Shown here in pieces: positions 1 to 7,205 of a DNA stretch of 27,590 nt. How positions within the stretch are numbered: position 1 is the first letter of the stretch; each line of letters opens with the position of its first letter. The position numbers and the translations under genes were made by a program. The DNA comes from Bacillota bacterium (GTDB taxonomy: Bacteria; Bacillota; Clostridia; Christensenellales; Borkfalkiaceae). Under the pieces are notes generated by a model. It saw only the letters and a list, made by a program, of their open reading frames with translations, was not told where the DNA came from and did no database searches. The stretch lies in contig QAKO01000072.1 of NCBI GenBank assembly GCA_003343765.1, positions 1 through 27,590 of the forward strand, read 5' to 3'.

Positions 1-14
1 ACTTTTATCTTCAT
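1..14 (-). CDS. Response regulator, first codons only (partial)
   Basis: An ATG at 14-12 follows a strong ribosome binding site (AGGAGGG, 5 bases upstream) and opens a frame reading M-K-I-K before the window ends. It lies inside the last visible codons of the sensor kinase, so the two genes overlap and are probably translationally coupled. A response regulator is expected directly after a HisKA_3-type kinase, and the M-K-I-K start suits a NarL/LuxR-type receiver, but no domain is visible. The identity is an inference from position. Confidence 0.5.
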
Positions 15-1353
15 GTTTTCCCTCCTGTCGTTTCACACCCGACGGCAAGCTCAGAAGAATTTCAAAACCTTCGTCTTTTTCGCTCGAAAAATGAATCATC
101 CCGCCCAGAGACTCCGCCTTGGCACGCATTCCCGAAAGTCCGAAGCCCTCTTTGAAAGTTTTCATGTCCGCACCCGTACCGTTGTCCGATAAGAGAAACT
201 CCACATAATTCCCCTTATCTTTGAGTTCGAACAAAAATGCCGTACTGTTGCCGTGACGTATCCCGTTCGCGATCCCTTCGCGGAGCGTGTTTGCAAGAAA
301 TCTTTCCGCTTCGTCGTTCAGTTTTATATCATCGATCTTGCTTCGGATGGTCAGACCCGTTCCGTCCGCCGTCTCTTCCAGAATCCCTTCCAGGTATTCT
401 TTGAGCGTCGTATTTTCGTGCCGACCCGATAACAGATGTACCGACATCCGCATCTGTTCCAGACAAGTCTTTGCCTGCAGATTTGCCGCCGAAATACGCC
501 TTTTCGCCTCTTCCGGATCTTTATCCACCAGCAATTTTGCCGCTTCCGTCTGCATGATCACCGTCGTCAGCGAATGTCCCGCCGTATCATGGATCTCTTT
601 GGAAATACGGTTGCGCTCTTCGATCACCGTCGCTTCTTCCAGCTTGTCATACGCGCGCAACAGTTCGTTCCGGCTTTCCTCCAATTCGCGCATATTTGCT
701 TCGATTTGTCTGTTTTTCCGCGATACGGTCATCGCAAATCCGAACATAATGAAATGCAGCGTCAGCACGATCAGCGCTACAAAATACCGCGAAGTAATAT
801 CGAACGCCGTCGCAAATTCATGATTGATCCCCGCCCCAACGCCGTAAATAACCGTATAAATAACAAGGTTGCAGGCAAACATGATACCCGAATCGCGCAA
901 AGTTGGAGACGAAAGATAAAATTCGGTAAAAACGCTCAGATAGCAAAGATAGCTGAGATAACTATAGGAATTGCTGCTGACGATCGATTCGTCGTTCCAG
1001 CCTGAAAATACCGTAAACAGAGCCAAAAAAACGCTGTCGATCACGTACCAGGCGATCTTCTGACGGAATGAACGCATCACAAAAATCTTGATACACATGG
1101 AAAGCAACAGCACAAGCGCCGTCGGTACAGTCAACAATGCAGGCGTGAAGCCCTGGCTCACCAGAGGCACGACCACCGCAACACAGGATACCAAAAGGAT
1201 CCCCAGCGCGATCAGACGCAGCCAGTTCATAAAACCGACCGCTGTCATGATTTTTGAAAAACGGTCGCTCTTATTCGACTTTTCACCCGGCGTCGGGGTA
1301 ACATCGGCCTGCGTTCCGTCAGCGCCGTGCCGATCTTCGGAAGGGCGCGTCAT
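1..1353 (-). CDS. Sensor histidine kinase, HisKA_3 (DesK/LiaS/NarL-partner) type, 3' end cut by the window
   Basis: Membrane sensor kinase of a two-component system; 451 codons are visible and no stop is reached by base 1. After a hydrophilic N-terminus of about 35 residues there are roughly five or six membrane segments (about residues 38-215), a short coiled coil, then the HisKA_3 phosphoacceptor motif ERNRISKEIHDTAGHSLT with His255. The ATPase domain follows, with N-box EGIANGIRHG and G-box LSDNGTGADM...GFGLSGMRAKAESLGG. There is no recognisable extracellular sensor domain, so it may sense the membrane itself or a partner protein, as LiaS and DesK do. The start overlaps the gltX stop by four bases (ATGA), and there is no separate ribosome binding site, which implies coupling to gltX. 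The signal it responds to cannot be read from the sequence. Confidence 0.85.
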   Translation of the reverse strand, partial: MTRPSEDRHGADGTQADVTPTPGEKSNKSDRFSKIMTAVGFMNWLRLIALGILLVSCVAVVVPLVSQGFTPALLTVPTALVLLLSMCIKIFVMRSFRQKIAWYVIDSVFLALFTVFSGWNDESIVSSNSYSYLSYLCYLSVFTEFYLSSPTLRDSGIMFACNLVIYTVIYGVGAGINHEFATAFDITSRYFVALIVLTLHFIMFGFAMTVSRKNRQIEANMRELEESRNELLRAYDKLEEATVIEERNRISKEIHDTAGHSLTTVIMQTEAAKLLVDKDPEEAKRRISAANLQAKTCLEQMRMSVHLLSGRHENTTLKEYLEGILEETADGTGLTIRSKIDDIKLNDEAERFLANTLREGIANGIRHGNSTAFLFELKDKGNYVEFLLSDNGTGADMKTFKEGFGLSGMRAKAESLGGMIHFSSEKDEGFEILLSLPSGVKRQEGKHEDKS

Positions 1354-2789
1354 TCGTTGAGATACGCCTGCGCCTTTTCCAGACGTTCCAGACAGCGTTC
1401 CTTGCCCAAAAGCTCCGCCATCTCGCTCGCACCGCCGGGCGTATTTTCCTTACCCGTCAGCGCAACACGCACGCACCAAAGCACTTGTCCGTTTTTCATT
1501 CCGAGACTCTGCGCCAATTCCACCAACGCCGCATACAGTGCAGAATTTTCATAGTTCTGCATCTGCGCCAGCACTTTCTCCGCCGCAGGCAAAACCGTTT
1601 TTGCCACTTCCGCATCCGATTTCATCTTCTTATTGAAATACAGTGCCGGATCAAATTTCTCATACTCTTCCAAAAAATCGATCTTGGAAGGTATATCTTC
1701 CAACACTTCCACGCGCGGTTTGAGAATTTTCAAAAGCTTTTCGTCCGAATATTTGCCGTATGCCTTGCTCTTTTTCAGGAAAGGCATCGCCAGCGCCGCA
1801 AATTTTTCATCGCTCATCTCACGGATATATTCTCCCGAAAGCCAGCGCAGTTTCGGTTCGTCAAAGATCGCGGGACTCTTGTTCAGTCCGGAAAGAGAAA
1901 AATTCTCTTCCAGTTCCTGCAGGCTCATTTTTTCCTGATTGCTCTTCGGACTCCATCCCAACAGCGCTATATAATTGATGATCGCTTCCTTGATGTATCC
2001 CTTATTGACAAGATCCTGATAACTTGCATCGCCGTTGCGCTTGGAAAGTTTTTCGTGCGCATTTTTCATGATAGGCGGCAAATGAATGTATACCGGACGC
2101 TCCCAGCCGAATGCGTCGTACATCAGATTGTATTTCGGCGTACTCGAAAGATATTCGCTGCCTCGGATCACGTGCGTGATCCCCATCAGGTGATCGTCGA
2201 TCACGTTCGCAAAGTTATACGTAGGCATTCCGTCGCTCTTCAATAAAATTCCGTCTTCGATCTCTTTGAAGTCCACCGTTACCGTGCCGTATACCATATC
2301 TTCATAGGTGCCGCTCCCCTCTTCCGGAACGTTCTGACGGATCACGTACGGTACGCCCGCCGCCAGTTTTTCTTCCACTTCCTCTTTGGACAAATGCAGG
2401 CAATGCTTGTCATACCTTCCCACACCGTTTTCGTCTTTCAGGCTTTCCAGACGCTCTTTATCACAAAAACAATAATACGCCCCGCCCAATTCTACTAATT
2501 TTTTCGCGTATTCTTTATAGATCGCCGCACGCTCGCTCTGAATATAAGGGCCGTAATCTCCCCCGATATCCGGGCCTTCGTCATAGCGGATCCCCGCATC
2601 TTTGAGAGTATCGTATATGATCTGTACGGCATCTTCCACATAACGCTTGCTGTCCGTATCTTCCAGACGCAGAATAAATTTCCCGCCCTGTTTCTTCGCG
2701 TACAGGTATCCGTACAATGCCGTACGCAAATTTCCGATGTGCATATACCCCGTAGGGCTCGGCGCAAATCTTGTTCTCACTTCTTTCAT
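1350..2789 (-). CDS. gltX: Glutamyl-tRNA synthetase, class I
   Basis: Charges tRNA with glutamate in the cytoplasm; 479 residues, normal for bacterial GluRS. The class I signature is SPTGYMHIGNLRTALYG (HIGN at 17-20) and the second is KLSKR at 247-251. A CxC...C cluster (C107, C109, C130) matches the zinc-binding SWIM-like region of many bacterial GluRS. The ATG follows AGGAG at a 9-base spacing. It sits 75 bases downstream of radC with no terminator between, so both probably share the radC promoter. Whether it also charges tRNA-Gln (the non-discriminating type that needs GatCAB) cannot be decided here. The leader is too short for a T-box. Confidence 0.96.
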   Translation of the reverse strand: MKEVRTRFAPSPTGYMHIGNLRTALYGYLYAKKQGGKFILRLEDTDSKRYVEDAVQIIYDTLKDAGIRYDEGPDIGGDYGPYIQSERAAIYKEYAKKLVELGGAYYCFCDKERLESLKDENGVGRYDKHCLHLSKEEVEEKLAAGVPYVIRQNVPEEGSGTYEDMVYGTVTVDFKEIEDGILLKSDGMPTYNFANVIDDHLMGITHVIRGSEYLSSTPKYNLMYDAFGWERPVYIHLPPIMKNAHEKLSKRNGDASYQDLVNKGYIKEAIINYIALLGWSPKSNQEKMSLQELEENFSLSGLNKSPAIFDEPKLRWLSGEYIREMSDEKFAALAMPFLKKSKAYGKYSDEKLLKILKPRVEVLEDIPSKIDFLEEYEKFDPALYFNKKMKSDAEVAKTVLPAAEKVLAQMQNYENSALYAALVELAQSLGMKNGQVLWCVRVALTGKENTPGGASEMAELLGKERCLERLEKAQAYLNE

Positions 2790-2864
2790 CGTCGTTAACT
2801 CCTGAATGTCTGTTTTTGCCTGCTGTTTGCAGACTCTGTATCTCTTGTCACTCTGTTCGCCGCA

Positions 2865-3536
2865 TCAGCGAAATTTTTCTATACGGTTTTGCAAATAATA
2901 ACTGTATGTACCCTTTTTGGTATAGATCACGCTCTCCCGCAAAAATACGCCGTGCATACGGCATACCTTTCCGATCCGCTCCAACGCCGCATCGTCTTCC
3001 TTCGAAGGAGTACAGTCCCCGCTCGGATGATTGTGTGCTACGATCAGACTTACAGGCTGTACTTCCGTCAGGATACAGCTCAATAAATTATCGTCTATAT
3101 CCACCTTGGAACCGTCCGCACACGTAACGCTCTTGGTACAGATCAGCACGTTTTCAGAATTCGTCATGTATAAGTCCAGCCTTTCATAACAAAGCCCTTC
3201 AAAGCGGCTCCCGATAAAATCCGCTACTTCTCCGTAATTGTAGAGCCGCGTGAATGTCTGTGCGCTGTCGCTCACTCTCCGAAAGATATTCCCCAGCAAA
3301 TACAACTGCTCCGCCGTCTTTTTGCCGATCCCCGAAACAAGGCTCAGCATACGCGGCGTCGCATGAAATACTCCGTACATATCCCCGAAGCAGTCCAGCA
3401 ACTGATGTGCGATCGGATTCGTATTCTTGCGCGTGATGAAGTTATACAACAACGTTTCCAACAGCTCACAATCTGTAAACGACTCACCGTGTTCGTACAG
3501 CCGTCCGTACATGCGCTCCCTGTGTCCTTCGTGCAT
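2865..3536 (-). CDS. radC: RadC-family JAB/MPN domain protein
   Basis: RadC family (YeeS/DUF2466), 223 residues, about the usual length. The N-terminal half carries a helix-hairpin-helix-like region (VSGIGKKTAEQL). The C-terminal half is a JAMM/MPN metal-binding domain with the signature HNHPSGDCTPSKEDD, supplying two histidines and an aspartate, with an upstream glutamate in LTEVQPVSLIVA. The family was long called a DNA repair protein, but its real role is unsettled. The ATG at 3536 is the first reasonable start, although the ribosome binding site is weak (ACGGG). It is the first gene of the radC-gltX-kinase-regulator unit and has a plausible sigma-A promoter just upstream. Confidence 0.93.
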   Translation of the reverse strand: MHEGHRERMYGRLYEHGESFTDCELLETLLYNFITRKNTNPIAHQLLDCFGDMYGVFHATPRMLSLVSGIGKKTAEQLYLLGNIFRRVSDSAQTFTRLYNYGEVADFIGSRFEGLCYERLDLYMTNSENVLICTKSVTCADGSKVDIDDNLLSCILTEVQPVSLIVAHNHPSGDCTPSKEDDAALERIGKVCRMHGVFLRESVIYTKKGTYSYYLQNRIEKFR

Positions 3537-3920
3537 TTTCCCGTTTTCACCCGTTTATTTTCTTTTATTTTAACACATTTACCCTCGTTTGTACAGAGTT
3601 TTTATGTTTCCGCGGTGCGCATTTTTCCGTTTAGGAAAAAATGCGCACCGCTTTCTCCGTTTTTCAGAAAAACTTGCATTCTTTTACAGAAAAAAATTCT
3701 TCAGCTACCGACCGACGACGACTTTGTACCTTTCTTTTACAAGCGCTGCATTTTCGTCTTTCATGAAAGATCCGATGCCGATAAAACCGAAGGCGTTTGT
3801 CAACGGACAACGGGAGGCATCGGCGCTGCAAATGCGGCGCCGATGCCGAAAAATAAACCGCTCTGCGCGGAAATCGGGCGGAACGGCTCAGCCGTTCCGC
3901 CCGAAAGGAGGGAGAATGAT
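3537..3920. other. Spacer between spoIIQ-like and radC with three strong hairpins
   Basis: No convincing gene. Three inverted repeats stand out. At 3612-3651 a stem of about 17 bp carries one bulged A (arms GCGGTGCGCATTTTTCC and its complement). At 3816-3847 there is an 11-bp perfect stem (GGCATCGGCGC). At 3875-3903 there is a 14-bp perfect stem with a one-base centre (CGGGCGGAACGGCT). The last lies 17 bases past the spoIIQ-like stop codon and may end that transcript, but no T-run follows on the minus strand. The radC promoter occupies 3567-3595. A minus-strand frame of about 32 codons ending near 3702 looks faintly coding but has no good start. Confidence 0.7.
3567..3595 (-). promoter_or_regulatory. 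Sigma-A promoter of the radC-gltX operon
   Basis: On the minus strand TGTACA (3595-3590) is followed after 17 bases by TAAAAT (3572-3567), about 30 bases before the radC ATG. The -10 is five of six to consensus and the -35 four of six. No other credible promoter lies between radC and the sensor kinase. Confidence 0.6.
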
Positions 3921-4595
3921 TTATTTTTCGTCGAGATCGAGATACGTTACGGGATCAATGCTTTCTCCGTTTTCAAAAACACCGAAATGCAGGTGCGGGC
4001 CTTCATTGTATTCGTTGCCCATGGTATCGGCTTCGGCAGATACCGTCCCGATCACATCGCCCTGGCTGACCGTATCGCCAACCTTAAGATTGGAAGACAC
4101 GTCAATGGACGCATACTCAGTCTTGAGTCCGTTCCCGTGATCGATGACCACCTTTCCGCCTTCCAAAAGCGTATCGGTCACACTTTCGATCTTCCCTGCA
4201 TACGCCGCCGTAACCTGCGTTCCGGCATCCGCTTTAAAATCGACGCCCTGATGCAGATTGTAACGGTTCAGCGTGGAGTTAAACCAGAAAGTATAAGTCG
4301 TTGCTACGGTGCCGTCGGAAACGGGCATGGAGAACACTACTTCCGTGTCACTGGGTTCATCCGGCTCATTCGGCTCGTCCACGTCGTCATCATCGTCATC
4401 TCCGTCATCGGGATCCTCCGGCTGTTCCAGACCCGGATCCAGCGGATCATCCACAGGTGAACCCTGCGTTGCAAATACGACCGTCAGCACGATCGCCGCC
4501 GCCACGATCAGCGCGCACGCCGATACGAGCACATAGTAAAGATTCCTGCGTTTGATTTTTACGGGCGACGATTCGCCCTGCTTCTTTTCTTGCAT
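3921..4595 (-). CDS. spoIIQ: SpoIIQ-like M23/LytM-domain membrane protein
   Basis: 224 residues. The chosen ATG (4595) follows GGAGG at 5 bases; a start 20 codons earlier has no such site. It has a positively charged N-terminus, one membrane segment (about residues 19-42), a very acidic Asp/Glu/Pro linker (about 48-85) and a C-terminal LytM domain. The zinc ligands are present (HQGVD, H115 and D119; HLH, H201 and H203), but the catalytic His of the usual YAHL motif is Ser163 (YAS). That replacement is typical of SpoIIQ, the forespore protein that docks with SpoIIIAH across the intermembrane space during engulfment. Some clostridial SpoIIQ proteins keep the zinc site. The YwmB-like gene just upstream supports this, as ywmB and spoIIQ are close in Bacillus. 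A non-sporulation M23 protein remains possible. Confidence 0.72.
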   Translation of the reverse strand: MQEKKQGESSPVKIKRRNLYYVLVSACALIVAAAIVLTVVFATQGSPVDDPLDPGLEQPEDPDDGDDDDDDVDEPNEPDEPSDTEVVFSMPVSDGTVATTYTFWFNSTLNRYNLHQGVDFKADAGTQVTAAYAGKIESVTDTLLEGGKVVIDHGNGLKTEYASIDVSSNLKVGDTVSQGDVIGTVSAEADTMGNEYNEGPHLHFGVFENGESIDPVTYLDLDEK

Positions 4596-4698
4596 GATTG
4601 CCTCCGAAATAATTTTGATATTTGAATTTTTGACTCTTTTCCGATCTTTATACATCGATTGCGTAAAAATTTATGAAAAATTTTTTTAGTTTTTTAAA

Positions 4699-5133
4699 TC
4701 AATATCCTCCGAAAATAAGAGGAGATCCGATATTGGCAGACGAATCGCGCACCGCAATATGCAGATTGATTTTTTTTCCTTCCAACACGACCCCGCCGCC
4801 CAGACACGGCGAATAATAATAGTAATCCGTCACATCCTGCACGGTGCGCACGATCAAAAGCTCCGCCCGATACTTTTCTGCCTGCGCGAACGCTTCCTCT
4901 GCATCTTCATAACGCGCGCTTTCACCCGTCAGGGATGCAATGCTCCATTTCACGGCAAGCGCTTCGGATGCGTCTGCCAATACGATCTGCGCCTGCGAAC
5001 TTTCGCTCTGCGAATAAAATGTATAGCTCTCGGCTCCGTCAAACAGCAATCCCTTGTCCATAAGCTGCGGCACAAACAGCAAAGCCAGCGACATTGCCAT
5101 AGCTCCCATCACCGTAAACCATCTCCCCCGCAT
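4699..5133 (-). CDS. YwmB-like secreted or membrane-anchored protein
   Basis: 144 residues from the ATG at 5133, which follows AGGAG at 9 bases; in-frame starts further upstream lack a binding site. Residues 7-24 form an N-terminal signal or anchor helix. The rest is a small extracytoplasmic domain ending in YYYYSPCLGGGV, INLHIAVRD and IGSPLIFGGY. This pattern resembles the C-terminus of YwmB proteins (named a TATA-box-binding-like fold; function unknown), but the recognition is from memory and is moderate. In Bacillus the order is ywmB-murAA-spoIID-spoIIQ. Here only this gene and the spoIIQ-like gene remain together, 103 bases apart, with murA and spoIID absent between them. A TATAAT-like -10 (5275-5270) lies upstream but has no good -35. 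Confidence 0.6.
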   Translation of the reverse strand: MRGRWFTVMGAMAMSLALLFVPQLMDKGLLFDGAESYTFYSQSESSQAQIVLADASEALAVKWSIASLTGESARYEDAEEAFAQAEKYRAELLIVRTVQDVTDYYYYSPCLGGGVVLEGKKINLHIAVRDSSANIGSPLIFGGY

Positions 5134-5315
5134 AATAAGATCTCCTTTTTCCTTCAGAAAAGCATCAAATATTTTGCCTGTCATCTTACGCTTTTTGCAA
5201 ACACCGCGCAAAACTTTCTTTTCGCGCCGCCGCAATTTTTACGAGAAAGTTATTGCCCGTTTTTTTCAGATTATACATATTCCGAAATCCCGATTTGGGC
5301 ATCAGCTGTTTTTTC

Positions 5316-5359
5316 TGTGAAATCTGCCGACAAAAATATTTTTCATCGGCAGATTTCAC
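5316..5359. repeat. 14-bp perfect inverted repeat with AT-rich centre
   Basis: GTGAAATCTGCCGA (5316-5329) and its exact complement (5346-5359) flank a 16-base centre that itself contains the palindrome AAAAATATTTTT. Neither strand has a T-run after the stem, so a simple terminator is unlikely. It lies about 180 bases upstream of the ywmB-like start and beyond its possible -10, so it could be an operator, a mobile-element end or a transcript-stabilising hairpin. Confidence 0.7.
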
Positions 5360-5578
5360 GGCATACATTGTAACATTCCGACAGCTCAAATATTTAAATA
5401 AATTGTTTGGGATTTTGCATTGCTATCATTTATTCGGCACGAAGGCTGCTTCCACTTTAAATCGCAAAACCTGCTCGCTCCATAACCTCTGTTTACGGCA
5501 TAATCTTTGTTTGCACCCAATGAAATTTTGATCCGTACACCTATCCTCCGGCATAGGCGGTGGGTTTCTTTTAATGCC

Positions 5579-5620
5579 AAAAAAGCCGCGGGAAGCAAAA
5601 AGTTGCTTCCCGCGGCTTTT
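5579..5620. terminator. Bidirectional rho-independent terminator
   Basis: A 14-bp perfect stem (GCCGCGGGAAGCAA, 5585-5598) closes on a 4-base loop with its complement at 5603-5616. Six A lie on one side (5579-5584) and four T on the other, giving a U-run in either direction, longest on the minus strand. No intact gene ends just upstream in either direction, so it probably came with the neighbouring transposon debris or insulates ywmB. Confidence 0.8.
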
Positions 5621-5637
5621 GGGTTCCAAATAAATAT

Positions 5638-5785
5638 CCACCGGCTAAGCCGGTGGTTTTTCATTTTCGGGCTGTTAGCCCTATACTACCAGCAGCGCGC
5701 AAGCCGCGCTTATGACGACCTGGCAGTCATGCGATTGTTACTTGCTACCCGTAAACGGGCCTTTCTTGTGCTTATTTTCCTTCAC
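5638..5785 (-). mobile_element. Orphan right end of an IS200/IS605-type element
   Basis: On the minus strand a short frame ends in GPFTGSK and TAA (stop at 5740-5738), matching the end of an IS200/IS605 TnpA protein. A run of hairpins follows: an outer CTGCCAG/CTGGTAG stem (5686-5726) around a GCGCGGCTTGCGCGC hairpin, a GGGCT/AGCCC stem (5669-5681), and the terminal CCACCGGCT/AGCCGGTGG hairpin (5638-5656). The last differs at only its centre base from the hairpin at 27346-27364, and TTACTTGCT and ACCCGTAAACGGG are also shared with that element. Upstream of the tail there is no transposase, only the AT-rich tract, so this is a remnant or a non-autonomous derivative. Confidence 0.65.
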
Positions 5786-5930
5786 CTATGGCTTTGCCCC
5801 TCTTTCATTTTTTCCTTATTTTTTTACTTTCCTGTTTACTTTTCTATCCTTGCTTTTTCTTCTTTTTTTGCTTTTTTCTTATTCCATTCTCTTCTGCTCT
5901 TTTTTTTGTTCATCGGCAAAGCCTCTCTTG

Positions 5931-5953
5931 AACCCGCGGACTATCCGCGGGTT
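5931..5953. repeat. 10-bp hairpin, possible left end of the non-autonomous element
   Basis: AACCCGCGGA (5931-5940), a three-base centre, then its exact complement (5944-5953). It lies on the far side of the T-rich tract from the IS200-like right end and could be the matching left-end hairpin, or simply a second tsaD terminator. No left end is available in the window for comparison. Confidence 0.5.
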
Positions 5954-5968
5954 TTACTATACAACAAA

Positions 5969-5995
5969 GCGGAGGCAGATATGATCTGCCTCCGC
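5969..5995 (-). terminator. Terminator hairpin downstream of tsaD
   Basis: A 12-bp perfect stem (GCGGAGGCAGAT and its complement) with a three-base loop lies 21 bases after the tsaD stop. It is followed on the minus strand by TTTGTTGT, an imperfect U-tract. Confidence 0.65.
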
Positions 5996-6015
5996 AAAAA
6001 TTTTCTAAAAAATAT

Positions 6016-7071
6016 TTATTGTTTTCCCTTTTTCCCGAGAGGGATATGTGCGCACGCATTGACGGAAAGATCGGCAAAATCGCGTGCATTGTAACGGACA
6101 AGCCCTTCCGCGGCGATCATTGCCGCGTTATCGGTACAATACTTCTTTTCCGGCAATACCGCACGGAATCCGTTTTCCTCGCAAAGTTGGACAAGTTTCG
6201 CGCGCAGATAACCGTTGGCGATCACGCCGCCGCCTGCAGCGATGGTCTTGCACCCGTATTCCTTTGCCGCCGCAACGGCACGCTCAGCAAGAACGTCGCA
6301 AGCCGCACACTGAAAGGACGCCGCCACATCCGCACGATTGTATTCTTCCTTTTTCTGTTCTTTTGTGTGACAATAATTGATGACAGCCGTTTTGAGTCCG
6401 CTGTACGAAAAATCGTAGCCGTTTCCCTTGAACATTTTCGGAAATGCAATGCAAGGCTTCCCCTGCGCCGCAAGTTTTTCAATGTTCGGCCCGCCCGGAT
6501 ACGGAAGTCCCAATACGCGCGCCGCCTTGTCAAACGCTTCGCCCGCGGCATCGTCGCGCGTCGATCCGAGGATCTCAAATTCGGTAAAACTCTTTGTATA
6601 TAAAACAGCCGTATGCCCGCCGCTCGCAAGAAGCGTGATAAAAGGCGGTTTCAGCAAAGGATCCGTCAGATACGCCGCCGCCATATGCCCGCGGATATGA
6701 TTGACCGCCAGAAGCGGTATGTTCAGCGAATACGCAAACGATTTTGCAAACGACAAACCAACCAGCAAAGCACCCAAAAGCCCCGCACCGTATGTAACGG
6801 CAACCGCATCCAGTTCTTCTTTCCTGACGTTTGCTTCTTCCAGCGCCGAATGTACGGCGGTACTGATCGCGTCTGTGTGTGCGCGCGATGCGATTTCCGG
6901 CACGACGCCGCCGTACTTCGCCTGCTCCGCCGCCGAAGATAAAATCACGCTGGACAAAAGGTGCCTGCCGCGCACTACCGCAGCGGCCGTTTCGTCACAC
7001 GAACTCTCTATGCCGAGCAGCAACGGCTCTTCTTTCATATTCAATTCGGAAAAACGCGATCTGTAATCCAT
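6016..7071 (-). CDS. tsaD: tRNA N6-adenosine threonylcarbamoyltransferase
   Basis: Transfers threonylcarbamoyl from TC-AMP to A37 of ANN-reading tRNAs, working with TsaB and TsaE in the cytoplasm. 351 residues, slightly longer than usual because of an N-terminal extension before LLLGIESSCDET. It belongs to the ASKHA fold (Kae1/Gcp family), with the metal-binding histidines in HIRGHMAAA (H125, H129), an aspartate in YCTDNAAM, and the conserved FSYSGLKTAV. The ATG at 7071 follows GAAGGG; a GTG two codons earlier overlaps that site and is less likely. The tsaE, tsaB and rimI genes that often precede tsaD are absent; a small membrane protein gene is there instead. Confidence 0.95.
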   Translation of the reverse strand: MDYRSRFSELNMKEEPLLLGIESSCDETAAAVVRGRHLLSSVILSSAAEQAKYGGVVPEIASRAHTDAISTAVHSALEEANVRKEELDAVAVTYGAGLLGALLVGLSFAKSFAYSLNIPLLAVNHIRGHMAAAYLTDPLLKPPFITLLASGGHTAVLYTKSFTEFEILGSTRDDAAGEAFDKAARVLGLPYPGGPNIEKLAAQGKPCIAFPKMFKGNGYDFSYSGLKTAVINYCHTKEQKKEEYNRADVAASFQCAACDVLAERAVAAAKEYGCKTIAAGGGVIANGYLRAKLVQLCEENGFRAVLPEKKYCTDNAAMIAAEGLVRYNARDFADLSVNACAHIPLGKKGKQ

Positions 7072-7205
7072 AAACACCCTTCTTTTCTATTCCGCACATA
7101 TGTGTGTGCGTTCATACGATTTGTTTACACCCTGCAAGCGGCACTTATCCGTTTCCTATGCATTCTCTCACATATGTTATACCTTAAATTCAGGATAACG
7201 TATGC

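Larger units (their letters stand above)
5134..6015. other. 882-base gene-free stretch with hairpins, a T-rich tract and transposon debris
   Basis: Between the ywmB-like gene and tsaD there is no convincing gene on either strand. Going up the coordinates it holds a possible -10 box for ywmB (5270-5275), a 14-bp inverted repeat (5316-5359), a bidirectional terminator (5579-5620), an IS200/IS605-like right end (5638-5785), a strongly T-rich tract (about 5790-5910), a 10-bp hairpin (5931-5953) and the tsaD terminator hairpin (5969-5995). Long frames here are low-complexity Phe/Leu runs or cross hairpins, and no start carries a good binding site. Confidence 0.7.

Noticed and set aside
2790..2864. 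T-box leader before gltX
   Set aside because: Only 75 bases separate radC from gltX and no T-box sequence or terminator is present.
3700..3800. Short minus-strand frame reading about GIGSFMKDENAALVKERYKVVVGR
   Set aside because: It looks mildly coding but has no good start, overlaps the hairpin zone and has no recognisable relatives; too weak to call.
3904..4140. A strong AGGAGGG followed by ATG on the plus strand at 3906-3918
   Set aside because: The frame that follows runs antisense through the spoIIQ-like gene and has the composition of a shadow; the site is a chance product of the bases next to the hairpin.
5386..5664. Minus-strand frame of about 92 codons
   Set aside because: It crosses the bidirectional terminator and the terminal IS hairpin, so it is unlikely to be a protein; no family recognised.
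5712..5984. Plus-strand frame rich in Phe, Leu and Ser, membrane-like
   Set aside because: It is the direct reading of a T-rich tract between transposon debris and a terminator, and has no ribosome binding site.
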